Below are positions 40,236 to 47,209 of a DNA stretch of 64,000 nt, piece by piece. How positions within the stretch are numbered: position 1 is the stretch's first letter; every line of letters begins with the position of its first letter. Source of the DNA: a virus; the IMG/VR virus record IMGVR_UViG_3300044535_000389, positions 39,630-103,629 of that record, one strand, 5' to 3'. The translations under genes were made by a program, and so were the position numbers. The notes under the pieces are model-generated. The model made no database searches, was not told the origin of the DNA, and saw only the letters and a list, made by a program, of their open reading frames with translations.

Positions 40236-40264
40236 ATACTACTCGATTCGTGAGTGAATGTCAA
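40236..40264 (-). promoter_or_regulatory. Sigma70-like promoter TTGACA-17-TAGTAT before HAD gene
   Basis: Minus strand; spacer TTCACTCACGAATCGAG with CTC-N7-GAG and the CGANTCG core. Only six bases separate the -10 from the ATG at 40229, implying a leaderless message. Confidence 0.65.
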
Positions 40265-40268
40265 GTAG

Positions 40269-40276
40269 TATTTATA
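40269..40276 (-). promoter_or_regulatory. Late promoter TATAAATA
   Basis: An exact minus-strand TATAAATA 40 bases before the HAD gene, overlapping the stop of the ClpP-like gene. A second TATAAATA (40229-40236) overlaps the ATG itself and is too close to serve this gene. Confidence 0.65.
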
Positions 40277-40868
40277 CAGGCGGGGCTTTCTTTCGAGTTT
40301 TCTTGGGCTTTGGAGCCTCTTCTTCCGCGTCTGCTTCGATACGGTTCTTCAAACGCTTGGCAACTTCTTCCGCATCAAGCCAGATGTCCTTGTTATCAAG
40401 CATAGACTTAATTTCTTCTGGCGTCAGGAAGTCTTTATAGAAAGAAGCAAACAACTTCTCAGACCATGCACGGAAGTGTGTGATTTGGTCATACATTTCG
40501 CCGCCCTTACCAATGGTGCCACTTGAATAGTTGTGGAACATGAACATGGTATGGTCAGATAGTTCAAAGCGATCCGCACTAAGGAAGATAAGAGTTGCAG
40601 CCGACATACAGATGCCTTCTACCGAACAAACGATAGTAGCATTTGATTCTTGAATTGCTCTTACTATCTGGAGAGCGGCAAACAGGTCGCCACCTTCACT
40701 GTTGATACGAATGTAGATAGTATCTGTCTCGCCAGCCGCTCGAAATAACTGGAACCATTCTACATATTCTTCGGCGGCTTTAATTTCGCCGCACAGATAT
40801 AGATTTACGACAGTAGCTACAGGTTGCGCAAAGTATCTAGCCTTAGAAGGACCATCAAACTCGTTCAT
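40272..40868 (-). CDS. ClpP-like serine protease
   Basis: A 198-aa ClpP-fold protein. SEGGDLFAALQIV provides the oxyanion Gly-Gly, GICMSAATLI the nucleophile Ser89, TMFMFHNYSSG the His112, and DIWLDAEEVA a likely Asp165. Close in length to ClpP (about 200 aa) with a basic Lys/Pro tail (APKPKKTRKKAPPV). It may replace or join host ClpP, or process phage proteins; it is distinct from prohead protease gp21, encoded elsewhere here. I start at ATG 40868; a TTG 14 codons upstream is the alternative. It overlaps its neighbour by 14 bases. Confidence 0.85.
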   Translation of the reverse strand: MNEFDGPSKARYFAQPVATVVNLYLCGEIKAAEEYVEWFQLFRAAGETDTIYIRINSEGGDLFAALQIVRAIQESNATIVCSVEGICMSAATLIFLSADRFELSDHTMFMFHNYSSGTIGKGGEMYDQITHFRAWSEKLFASFYKDFLTPEEIKSMLDNKDIWLDAEEVAKRLKNRIEADAEEEAPKPKKTRKKAPPV

Positions 40869-41232
40869 AGAATCTTGTGATTGCGGTGATCTTTTCAATT
40901 TGGTTATCAATTATGGGTGTCCTATTCGGCCAGTGGATGTATTCCTTTTCAGGATTTTTCATCAGGTTATACATTAAAGGTAAAATTAAGTCTTCTACCT
41001 GCTTCAACTTTTCAGAAACTTCCATTTCGACCAGTCGCTTATGTTCTGAGATAAGTGTTGACTGGTCTACATTAAGAAGTCTAGCTTCTAGGTCATATAG
41101 TTTGGCCATAATCTCATCTTTAAGATCGCTGGCACCTATATCGTCGTTAGGATTATATGGTTCTCGAACGTGAACCACAGTTTCGGTTGGGTCTTCGAAT
41201 GTAAATCCGAAATCATAGGTTGTGTTGGACAT
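40855..41232 (-). CDS. Conserved T4-like phage protein (125 aa)
   Basis: A helical, acidic protein. The block DEIMAKLYDLEARLLNVDQS, then VEDLILPLMYNLMKNPEKEY with IHWPNR is conserved in marine T4-like phages with no known function. Its ATG lies in a sequence that is homologous to the end of the peptide deformylase gene: the 38 bases at 41213-41250 match 41767-41804, so this gene probably once overlapped the deformylase gene directly. Confidence 0.78.
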   Translation of the reverse strand: MSNTTYDFGFTFEDPTETVVHVREPYNPNDDIGASDLKDEIMAKLYDLEARLLNVDQSTLISEHKRLVEMEVSEKLKQVEDLILPLMYNLMKNPEKEYIHWPNRTPIIDNQIEKITAITRFYERV

Positions 41233-41250
41233 ATTTTCTAGTATACCTTT
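41213..41250 (-). repeat. Direct repeat copy A, vestige of the deformylase 3' end
   Basis: These 38 bases match copy B (41767-41804) at 35 positions. Read in the deformylase frame they encode RYTRKYVQHNL-stop, versus RYIRKYVQNNL-stop in the intact gene. Nothing upstream encodes the rest of a deformylase, so this is a remnant left by duplication or insertion. Confidence 0.85.
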
Positions 41251-41268
41251 CGTGGGGATAAAATATAT

Positions 41269-41742
41269 TCATTTCAACATTTTCCAAAAATTAAAAGCCA
41301 TGGAGACTCTTTCGCCATCACCTTCGTTCGGTAAAACCCGATGCATCAAATCATCAGGAAATAATAATAACAACCCAGCATATGGTTTAATCTGAAAGAT
41401 TTCTTTTTTAATCTCATACTCAAAATGACCAGCATTTTCTGGAACTTGGAGATAAAGAACTCCACACATCTCATCTGTGGCACCCCTATCGTGATGGTGC
41501 CACTCATTATAATCGCTACCAGTATTGATATTATACCAGCAAGTTATATCTCCAGTAACACCCGCTACAGCTTGAACATTATCTATAACTGATTCTGCCC
41601 AGGAATAAGTTTTTCTATTACAACGTTCACTGTGCCATCCACCTTTATTACTTCGTTTAACAGACTTGGTTATGCCACGCAATGCTAAAACATTATCGGT
41701 GAAATTTTCTGGTAAAGTAAGTTGAACCAATCGCATAGTCAT
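41269..41742 (-). CDS. 2OG-Fe(II) oxygenase-like protein
   Basis: A 157-aa double-stranded beta-helix oxygenase candidate. EWHHHDRG gives the HxD metal pair, LMHRVLP the second His and GERVSMAFNFW the 2-oxoglutarate-binding Arg, in the order of the 'putative 2OG-Fe(II) oxygenase' family common in cyanophages. Substrate unknown (protein, nucleic acid or small molecule). No good ribosome site precedes the ATG at 41742 (a second ATG is two codons in). The gene is AT-rich and is flanked by a 38-bp direct repeat, indicating insertion between deformylase and the 40855-41232 gene. Confidence 0.82.
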   Translation of the reverse strand: MTMRLVQLTLPENFTDNVLALRGITKSVKRSNKGGWHSERCNRKTYSWAESVIDNVQAVAGVTGDITCWYNINTGSDYNEWHHHDRGATDEMCGVLYLQVPENAGHFEYEIKKEIFQIKPYAGLLLLFPDDLMHRVLPNEGDGERVSMAFNFWKMLK

Positions 41743-41766
41743 AAAAATAATTAGTCAACTGTAAAT

Positions 41767-41804
41767 TCAAAGGTTGTTTTGGACATATTTTCTAATATAC
41801 CTTT
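41767..41804 (-). repeat. Direct repeat copy B, at the deformylase 3' end
   Basis: The partner of 41213-41250 (35 of 38 identical). It holds the last deformylase codons and stop, and also a 12-codon reading MSKTTFEFTVD-stop (41751-41786) that mirrors the first residues (MSNTTYDFGFTFED) of the downstream gene. Confidence 0.85.
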
Positions 41805-42282
41805 TTGCTCGTTTTTCTAGTGACTTCATAGCCATCTTCATTTTCATTTCAGAAGCATGGTCAGAGAAATTCAACCCAAGCATATGATCATATTCATGCT
41901 GAAAAATTCTGGCGGGTAATCCCGTGAACTCTTCTACTATATATTCACCTTCTACGTTCTGATATGAGGCAGTGATTGCGGCTGGGCGTTTGATAGAAAG
42001 CCATAGACCTGGATAACTTAGACAGCCTTCTTTAGCAAGATTAGTTTCGGGTGACCATGAAACAATCTTGGGGTTAAAAATATTCTTGCGATTATCATCA
42101 TCTGAACCCATTACAAAAACTTTAGCATCGATTCCCACCTGATTTGCAGACAGTCCTAGACCTCGAAGGTCACGAGATTTTGTCCATAGCTTATCAACCA
42201 GATCGTTTGCGTCACCAGCATCAAAGTCAAATGCAGACGGCTCTTTGCGAAGCTGCGGATCAGTAAACTTAATTAATTCCAT
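41767..42282 (-). CDS. def: Peptide deformylase
   Basis: A 171-aa metalloenzyme that removes the formyl group from nascent proteins. All three motifs are seen: GLGLSANQVG (about 41-50), EGCLSYPG with the metal Cys, and QHEYDHMLG with the HExDH metal-binding His and catalytic Glu. A C-terminal helical tail of about 30 residues (EMKMKMAMKSLEKRAKRYIR) is present, as in bacterial type 1 enzymes. Phage deformylases are known in marine myoviruses. It directly follows gp46. Confidence 0.95.
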   Translation of the reverse strand: MELIKFTDPQLRKEPSAFDFDAGDANDLVDKLWTKSRDLRGLGLSANQVGIDAKVFVMGSDDDNRKNIFNPKIVSWSPETNLAKEGCLSYPGLWLSIKRPAAITASYQNVEGEYIVEEFTGLPARIFQHEYDHMLGLNFSDHASEMKMKMAMKSLEKRAKRYIRKYVQNNL

Positions 42283-43997
42283 TATACCACCATTTCACTA
42301 TAGTTATTTTTCTTTTCAAACTTAATTAGACTGCGGAACTTATCAAACAGTTGGTCGCCCTTATGACTGATAACAAATACATTAGTATCTTCACCCAATG
42401 TATCAAGTAGAGACATAATATAATCTGTCCCATTGTTGTCTAGTGAACTATCAAATACTTCGTCCAGGATTAGAAGATTGGTAGCTACACTGTTCTTCAT
42501 CTTAGCGATTGTTCGCCACGTAAAGAGAAGAGCCAGGTCGATGCGTTGCTTTTCGCCTTCAGAGAAGGATGCGTAACTGAAATCGTCACGATGGCGAGAC
42601 TTAATCGTTTCATCAAACTTCTCATCAAGATTAAACTGCACAAAGAAGTCCATTGCTTGTAGATATTTATTCACCAACTTATTGATAACTGGAAGATACT
42701 GCCGAATAATCTTAGTCTTAATACCAGTGTCCTTGAGGAGAGTGGAGACAGCATCCATGTAATGCTTTTCTTCATTCAACTTGGCCTTTTCTTCGTTCTG
42801 AACCAGAACTTCTTTAGCATAAGTCTTTAGCTTATTCTTTTCAGTATCTATATCACCAGTTTTAGATGAAATATCATTCAGTTCCAGATTGAGTGCTTGG
42901 ATTAATCTCTGTTGAACAATCATTTCATTATGATGAGTTATAATCGAAGCATTCAGCCCAGAAATTTGTTCGGAAAGAACCGCATTTTCCGCGATAAGTT
43001 CTTCAAGTTTTGTAAATTCTTCCTGGAGTTTCTCCATTCCCGAAGATAGTTCTTGCATTTTCTCTTGTCTGGATGATACGATGGTTTCTTTATGATCGTG
43101 AGCAATGCCTTGCCGACATGTCGGACACTCATCTGTTTCCTCGTAGAATGCCACCTCCTTTTGGAGATCGCGGAGTTGGGTGGAAAATTTGGTTTTAAAG
43201 GAGTCGAGTTTCTTTTGCTTGTCTGCAAGGTCTCCGAGACTTTGTTGGGTTTCTTCAACAGAAAGTTTTTGCCCTTCCAAATCGTTAGCGAGGCTTGTAA
43301 GACTTGATATCTTTTCTTCGCCGGTCTGAATACGCTCCAATATTTCATCGACTCTCTTCTCTCGGTTCGCTTCTAGGGTGTCAACATATTCTTTCTGTAT
43401 CGAAGCCTTTTGTTTCAAGACTTCCAGCTTACCGTCGGCATCCTGTAATTGATCTTTAAGAGCATTCATCTTGTCACGCAACACCACATTCATTGTGGTA
43501 AAAATTTGAATGTCCAGCAGGTCTTCGATGATTTCTCTACGGGTTCCAGAGGGCAACTGCATGAACGGGGTGAATGACGCCGAACCTAGAATGACAATCT
43601 GGGTAAAAGACTTGTAGTTCAACTTGAGAATGGATTCCTCAAGATACTTTTGATAATCTCTAGCGGCCGCATCTTGATTCAACAGTTCGCCATCAACATA
43701 GATTTCAAAAAGACCGGGCTTGATACCACGAACAATCTTATACAATTTACTACCACTGTGGAATTCTACCTCAACCAGAAGTTGCTTCTTGTTAATGGAG
43801 TTTACCAACTGCGGCTTGTTGATGTTGCGAAACGGCTTACCGAAAAGAGAGAAGCACAATGCATCAAGCATCGTGGACTTGCCGCCGCCATTCTCACCGA
43901 CTATGAGGGTACTGGGTGAACGGTCTAGTTTAATTTCAGTAAACTGATTGCCAGTAGAAAGAAAGTTCTTCCAACGAATAGTGTTAAAAATAATCAT
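42282..43997 (-). CDS. gp46: Recombination exonuclease subunit gp46 (SbcC/Rad50-like)
   Basis: A 571-aa SMC-type ATPase. Walker A VGENGGGKSTMLDAL near residue 33-47; two coiled-coil arms meeting at a zinc hook CPTC (DECPTCRQG, about residue 295); then the ABC signature SFSEGEKQRIDLALLF and Walker B LLILDEVFDSSLD with an H-loop VISHKGD. With gp47 it resects double-strand ends for recombination-dependent replication. Length matches T4 gp46 (560 aa). Overlaps gp47 by 4 bases. Confidence 0.95.
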   Translation of the reverse strand: MIIFNTIRWKNFLSTGNQFTEIKLDRSPSTLIVGENGGGKSTMLDALCFSLFGKPFRNINKPQLVNSINKKQLLVEVEFHSGSKLYKIVRGIKPGLFEIYVDGELLNQDAAARDYQKYLEESILKLNYKSFTQIVILGSASFTPFMQLPSGTRREIIEDLLDIQIFTTMNVVLRDKMNALKDQLQDADGKLEVLKQKASIQKEYVDTLEANREKRVDEILERIQTGEEKISSLTSLANDLEGQKLSVEETQQSLGDLADKQKKLDSFKTKFSTQLRDLQKEVAFYEETDECPTCRQGIAHDHKETIVSSRQEKMQELSSGMEKLQEEFTKLEELIAENAVLSEQISGLNASIITHHNEMIVQQRLIQALNLELNDISSKTGDIDTEKNKLKTYAKEVLVQNEEKAKLNEEKHYMDAVSTLLKDTGIKTKIIRQYLPVINKLVNKYLQAMDFFVQFNLDEKFDETIKSRHRDDFSYASFSEGEKQRIDLALLFTWRTIAKMKNSVATNLLILDEVFDSSLDNNGTDYIMSLLDTLGEDTNVFVISHKGDQLFDKFRSLIKFEKKNNYSEMVV

Positions 43998-45049
43998 ACG
44001 GTAACGTTCTGTGCCTCAACATAGAGTGTCTGTAGAATAGACTTAATACGGTTCTTTTCCAAATCGGTTTGAATGGTGTCAACAAAATCTGAGAGAACCG
44101 ACATAGTATCTTCTACATTTAACTCTTCATCATCCGTCGCTTCTGTTTCAAATTCAGAAAAGTCTTCGATGATTTTAAGTTCGATTAGATTTAAATCATA
44201 TAGCTTATCAACGAAGCGGTCAAACTTATAGAAGTCAGTTTTCTTCACAACTACCAAACGAACACAAGATCCGACCATAGGTAGAAGGTCGATAGCAGAG
44301 GGGTCACCATTAGTATCGTCATAATAGATTTTATGGAAGATTTGAAATGGGTTCTCAAAGAATTCTACCTCATTTGTTTCCGTATCATATAAGTGATACC
44401 CTCTCTTATCATTATAATCAGACCAAGTAAACTCATAGGTATTACCAAGATAAAGAATATTACCAGTGCGACTACGATGGTGGAAATGACCACTACAAAC
44501 GAGAGGAAATCTATCAAAGTCCACAGTATCCATTCCGTGATCATTTTTATGCCCACGGTACATTTCAAAACCTGAAAATTCAAAGTGTCCAAATACTGCT
44601 TGTGCATTACTTTTCTTTACTACCTCCATAGTTTCTGAATAATTACCAGAACAAATCCATGGAACAAGTAGTAGATTTTTTCCGTCTAATCTAATTTCTT
44701 CTGCTTCCGAATATGTAATAATGTTTTCATACTCACGGAGCAGAAGGTCCAGTGAGTTTACATCGTTAGTATTCTTGAAGAAAGTATCGTGGTTTCCAGC
44801 AATCATATGAACATCGATGCCCAAATCACTGGTCTTGTCAAAGAAATACTCACGGCACTTCTTCAACGTATTATAATTTATAAACTTGCGCCGATCAAAG
44901 ACATCACCCAAGTGAATGATAGTCTTGATACCTTCTCGTTCCATATGAGGAAAGAATGTTTCCGTGTAGAACTTCGCAAAGAAGTTATCGAAGGGAATAG
45001 AATCCGACCTAGCACCAAAGTGAGTGTCAGTAATTAGCGCAATCTTCAT
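43994..45049 (-). CDS. gp47: Recombination exonuclease subunit gp47 (SbcD/Mre11-like)
   Basis: A 351-aa metallophosphoesterase nuclease. Motifs: TDTHFGARSDS (DxH, N terminus), HLGDVFDRRKFIN (GDxxD), MIAGNHDTFF (GNHD), VFGHFEFSGF and CSGHFHHRSRTG (GHxH). Partner of gp46. T4 gp47 is 339 aa. The ATG overlaps the upstream exonuclease stop by 4 bases. Confidence 0.95.
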   Translation of the reverse strand: MKIALITDTHFGARSDSIPFDNFFAKFYTETFFPHMEREGIKTIIHLGDVFDRRKFINYNTLKKCREYFFDKTSDLGIDVHMIAGNHDTFFKNTNDVNSLDLLLREYENIITYSEAEEIRLDGKNLLLVPWICSGNYSETMEVVKKSNAQAVFGHFEFSGFEMYRGHKNDHGMDTVDFDRFPLVCSGHFHHRSRTGNILYLGNTYEFTWSDYNDKRGYHLYDTETNEVEFFENPFQIFHKIYYDDTNGDPSAIDLLPMVGSCVRLVVVKKTDFYKFDRFVDKLYDLNLIELKIIEDFSEFETEATDDEELNVEDTMSVLSDFVDTIQTDLEKNRIKSILQTLYVEAQNVTV

Positions 45050-45585
45050 GACTTTAGAATTCCAAGTAGAGTATTGGTCTGGCTGATAGCATCATCAAGT
45101 GCATGGTGATGCGTATCATTTTCAGCGGCACGAATCTTAGCATTGCTAAGCCCCATAAGGTTCATCACAGTGCGATAACACATGATGTTACTAAAGCGCC
45201 AAGGGTATGGCATACCGACCGCTGCATATCCAGACTCCAGAATAGAGATGTCAAACGATGCACCATTACCCCACGGCATTACCTTGTCTCTACCAATCCA
45301 GTCAGTGAAATTTTGTAGTGCGTCCACGAGTTGCAGTTGGTCGACCAGAAGAGCATCTCTAGCCGCCGCACTTTGCTGCATCCACCAATCAATAGTAGAC
45401 TTGTCAACGTGAAGACCCGCGGCCTTACAAGATTTGGCATCGATGTTACAGTAGAACTTATCGATAATGCCTTCACCGATAGTGAACTTGGTAGCACCAA
45501 TAGAAAGAATGGTCGCGTTGGCTCTTGTCGAAAGAGTTTCCAAGTCAATCATCACATGAACGGTAGTAGGATCAGTTACTTTCAT
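45046..45585 (-). CDS. dexA: DexA-like 3'-5' DEDDh exonuclease
   Basis: A 179-aa exonuclease. VMIDLETLSTRANATILSIGA is the Exo I motif (DxE), WGNGASFDISILES the Exo II Asp, and THHHALDDAISQ the Exo III H-x(4)-D motif of the DEDDh class. It is smaller than T4 DexA (227 aa), so the name follows family resemblance and gene context (beside gp46/gp47). It probably trims 3' ends in recombination or degrades host DNA fragments. Confidence 0.85.
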   Translation of the reverse strand: MKVTDPTTVHVMIDLETLSTRANATILSIGATKFTIGEGIIDKFYCNIDAKSCKAAGLHVDKSTIDWWMQQSAAARDALLVDQLQLVDALQNFTDWIGRDKVMPWGNGASFDISILESGYAAVGMPYPWRFSNIMCYRTVMNLMGLSNAKIRAAENDTHHHALDDAISQTNTLLGILKS

Positions 45586-45749
45586 TTACGCTTCTCTTTT
45601 GCATATTGTGATAATGCCTTATCGCAGTAGTCACGAATATTTTCTACCGTCACCATATAGTTATGTCTGATATTAGACGGCGTTGCCTTGTCCTGCATAG
45701 TATCGACCATCTGCTGGACGATTGCAGGAACAATTAGTTCCTTAGTCAT
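45582..45749 (-). CDS. Small hypothetical protein (55 aa)
   Basis: A short gene encoding MTKELIVPAIVQQMVDTMQD and on, ending YCDKALSQYAKEKRK. It is helical and amphipathic. The ATG lies 8 bases after the upstream stop with AAGGTGTAA as ribosome site, and its TGA overlaps the exonuclease ATG by 4 bases, so it fits the operon exactly. No function recognised. Confidence 0.72.
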   Translation of the reverse strand: MTKELIVPAIVQQMVDTMQDKATPSNIRHNYMVTVENIRDYCDKALSQYAKEKRK

Positions 45750-45757
45750 ATTACACC

Positions 45758-46099
45758 TTATTTTTTATCTGCCCCCGACGTGGGAGTTGCAGCATTTGCG
45801 ACATCAGGAATAGCTTTCTCTAGCGCCTGTTCCGCATCAAGCTCTTCACCTTCTTGAAGGCGCTTCAATGCAATTTGACCGTTACAAATCATGTAGTGCT
45901 GACCTTCACCGAGTTTAGAAGATTCGAGGTAGATGCACCCGGCATTCTGAACCGAAATAGTCTGCACTTCTTCGCGATGACCTGCAATGCTATTGCCAAC
46001 AGAAATCAAAGCAGTAGAAACAACGCCCAGAATCAACAGGGAGAACCAGTTATCAGAAACAAACTTGACAGCATTATTAGTTTTTGGAGAATCAATCAT
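45758..46099 (-). CDS. Single-pass membrane protein (113 aa)
   Basis: A protein with an N-in membrane segment (WFSLLILGVVSTALISVGNS, about 18-37) and a charged periplasmic or cytoplasmic domain with two cysteines (NAGCIYLES, YMICNGQIALKRL). The C terminus is Ala/Thr-rich. I start at ATG 46099 because GAAAGG lies 8 bases upstream; the frame extends 5 codons further. Function unknown; encoded between late sigma factor gp55 and a DexA-like nuclease. Confidence 0.68.
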   Translation of the reverse strand: MIDSPKTNNAVKFVSDNWFSLLILGVVSTALISVGNSIAGHREEVQTISVQNAGCIYLESSKLGEGQHYMICNGQIALKRLQEGEELDAEQALEKAIPDVANAATPTSGADKK

Positions 46100-46133
46100 A
46101 AATGTACCTTTCAATTAGAGTGATGTTCTCATC

Positions 46134-46718
46134 TTACTCTAAATCTAGTCCAGAGTCAATAGTTTTTTGTTTATCCAGATATTTTGGTCGGCGCTTAGGA
46201 ATATTACTGACCTCCGCTGGCTTATCAAAGTCTTCTACCAGGTCAATCGTCTTTTTAAGATAGTCAATGAACTCGTTGCCATAATCACCACCGTCATGGT
46301 CTTGGGTAATCAAATCATGAACATCTAGATTGCGGATGTATCGGTACTTTGCAGCCTGTTGCTTCTTCTCTTTCGCAATACGGCGTAAGAAGGCATAATA
46401 CGTAATCTGTGTGAAGTATGCAAAGGGGTTCTTAGACTTAGCAGGATCGAAGTTATCGATGTAAGTAATACAGTTTTCAATTCCATCAAGGATCATTTCC
46501 TCACGATAGGTATAATTGATGAAGTTAGATTTATATGCCAAGTGATTAGCAATCTTGAGGAAGCATTCGCCTAGATAATTGGGCACACGAGGCTTCTTAC
46601 TACGATCATAGTCCGGTTCAGCTTTAGCAGCCAAAACCTTTTCTCTATACTCTGTAATCTTTTCTAGAAACAAAGCATTGTCTACATAGTGAACATTATT
46701 TTTTCTATTCTTGACCAT
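46134..46718 (-). CDS. gp55: Late-transcription sigma factor (T4 gp55)
   Basis: A 194-aa divergent sigma factor. Conserved blocks: NYLGECFLKIANHLAYKSNF, YREEMILDGIENCITYIDNF (sigma region 2-like helices) and NPFAYFTQITYYAFLRRIAK (region 2.4-like, contacts the TATAAATA -10). The C terminus (QKTIDSGLDLE) should carry the clamp-binding hydrophobic/acidic tail. It directs host RNA polymerase to the late promoters seen across this window. Length matches T4 gp55 (185 aa). Confidence 0.94.
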   Translation of the reverse strand: MVKNRKNNVHYVDNALFLEKITEYREKVLAAKAEPDYDRSKKPRVPNYLGECFLKIANHLAYKSNFINYTYREEMILDGIENCITYIDNFDPAKSKNPFAYFTQITYYAFLRRIAKEKKQQAAKYRYIRNLDVHDLITQDHDGGDYGNEFIDYLKKTIDLVEDFDKPAEVSNIPKRRPKYLDKQKTIDSGLDLE

Positions 46719-46742
46719 AGGGCCTCCATCATGATATAATCT

Positions 46743-46771
46743 GTTATACTACATTTTTTTGCATATGGCAA
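46743..46771 (-). promoter_or_regulatory. Sigma70-like promoter TTGCCA-17-TATAAC before gp55
   Basis: Minus strand: TTGCCA, 17-bp A-rich spacer, TATAAC, about 25 bases before the gp55 ATG and its GGAGG ribosome site. The 128-base gap here is the largest between genes in the window. Confidence 0.6.
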
Positions 46772-46819
46772 CATTTTTATTGAAAAAAGTATTTACAACT
46801 AGTGATTCTTGGTGTATAA

Positions 46820-46836
46820 GAAGAGTGTAGCTCTTC
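46820..46836 (-). terminator. Weak hairpin after the Sm-like gene
   Basis: A perfect 6-bp stem GAAGAG/CTCTTC around CTACA, 10 bases downstream of the Sm-like protein B stop; it is followed by TTATAC rather than a clean U-tract, so termination would be weak. Confidence 0.4.
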
Positions 46837-46846
46837 AAGAATAACT

Positions 46847-47209
46847 TCAATTAAGTAATCCTTTGCTTCTTAGTATTCTTGCTTGAAGCATTTCCATCTC
46901 ATCAAAGTCTTCAATGTCTTCTACCGGTTCGGGGTAATTCCCCGTGTAGGAGAGATACTGTTGTAGCAGATTTTCTTTTAAAGAGCAAGAGGTAAGTATC
47001 TCTTTGGCACTTAAAAGAAAACTTTTATCTGGTGAAATTCCAATCCATGGCTTCAAGAGAAAAGTTTCTCCGTTTATTCCGTCATGGTTGACTTGAACCG
47101 CAATGACGGCAATAGGATCGTCTAACCAATAATTATTAGGGTCTGCTAGGCGAACACTTGCTATTAGTGTTTCGCCATTTTTTAATCTTAGGACGGTCAC
47201 TTCACTCAT
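46847..47209 (-). CDS. Sm-like (LSm-type) small protein B
   Basis: A 120-aa protein. The N-terminal 80 residues (VTVLRLKNGETLIASVRLAD; WLDDPIAVIAVQ; FLLKPWIGISPDKSFLL) follow the same pattern as the protein encoded at 30924-31223 (LxxGExxIA..., ..PxxI, ..xxPW/PF), suggesting paralogous Sm-like folds. A C-terminal acidic tail (EPVEDIEDFDEMEMLQARIL) is added. Possible RNA-binding or adaptor role; unproven. Overlaps UvsW by 4 bases. Confidence 0.68.
   Translation of the reverse strand: MSEVTVLRLKNGETLIASVRLADPNNYWLDDPIAVIAVQVNHDGINGETFLLKPWIGISPDKSFLLSAKEILTSCSLKENLLQQYLSYTGNYPEPVEDIEDFDEMEMLQARILRSKGLLN

Noticed and set aside
40229-40236. TATAAATA directly on the HAD gene start codon
   Set aside because: A transcript from it would start inside the gene; the exact motif at 40269-40276 is correctly placed instead.
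40272-40868. ClpP-like protein as the prohead protease
   Set aside because: A clear gp21 homologue lies at its canonical place between gp20 and gp22; the ClpP-like protein has a ClpP Ser-His-Asp set and a different fold.
41233-41260. Possible promoter (TATACT) before the 40855-41232 gene
   Set aside because: No -35 box at 16-18 bases, and the sequence is explained as the remnant of the deformylase 3' end.
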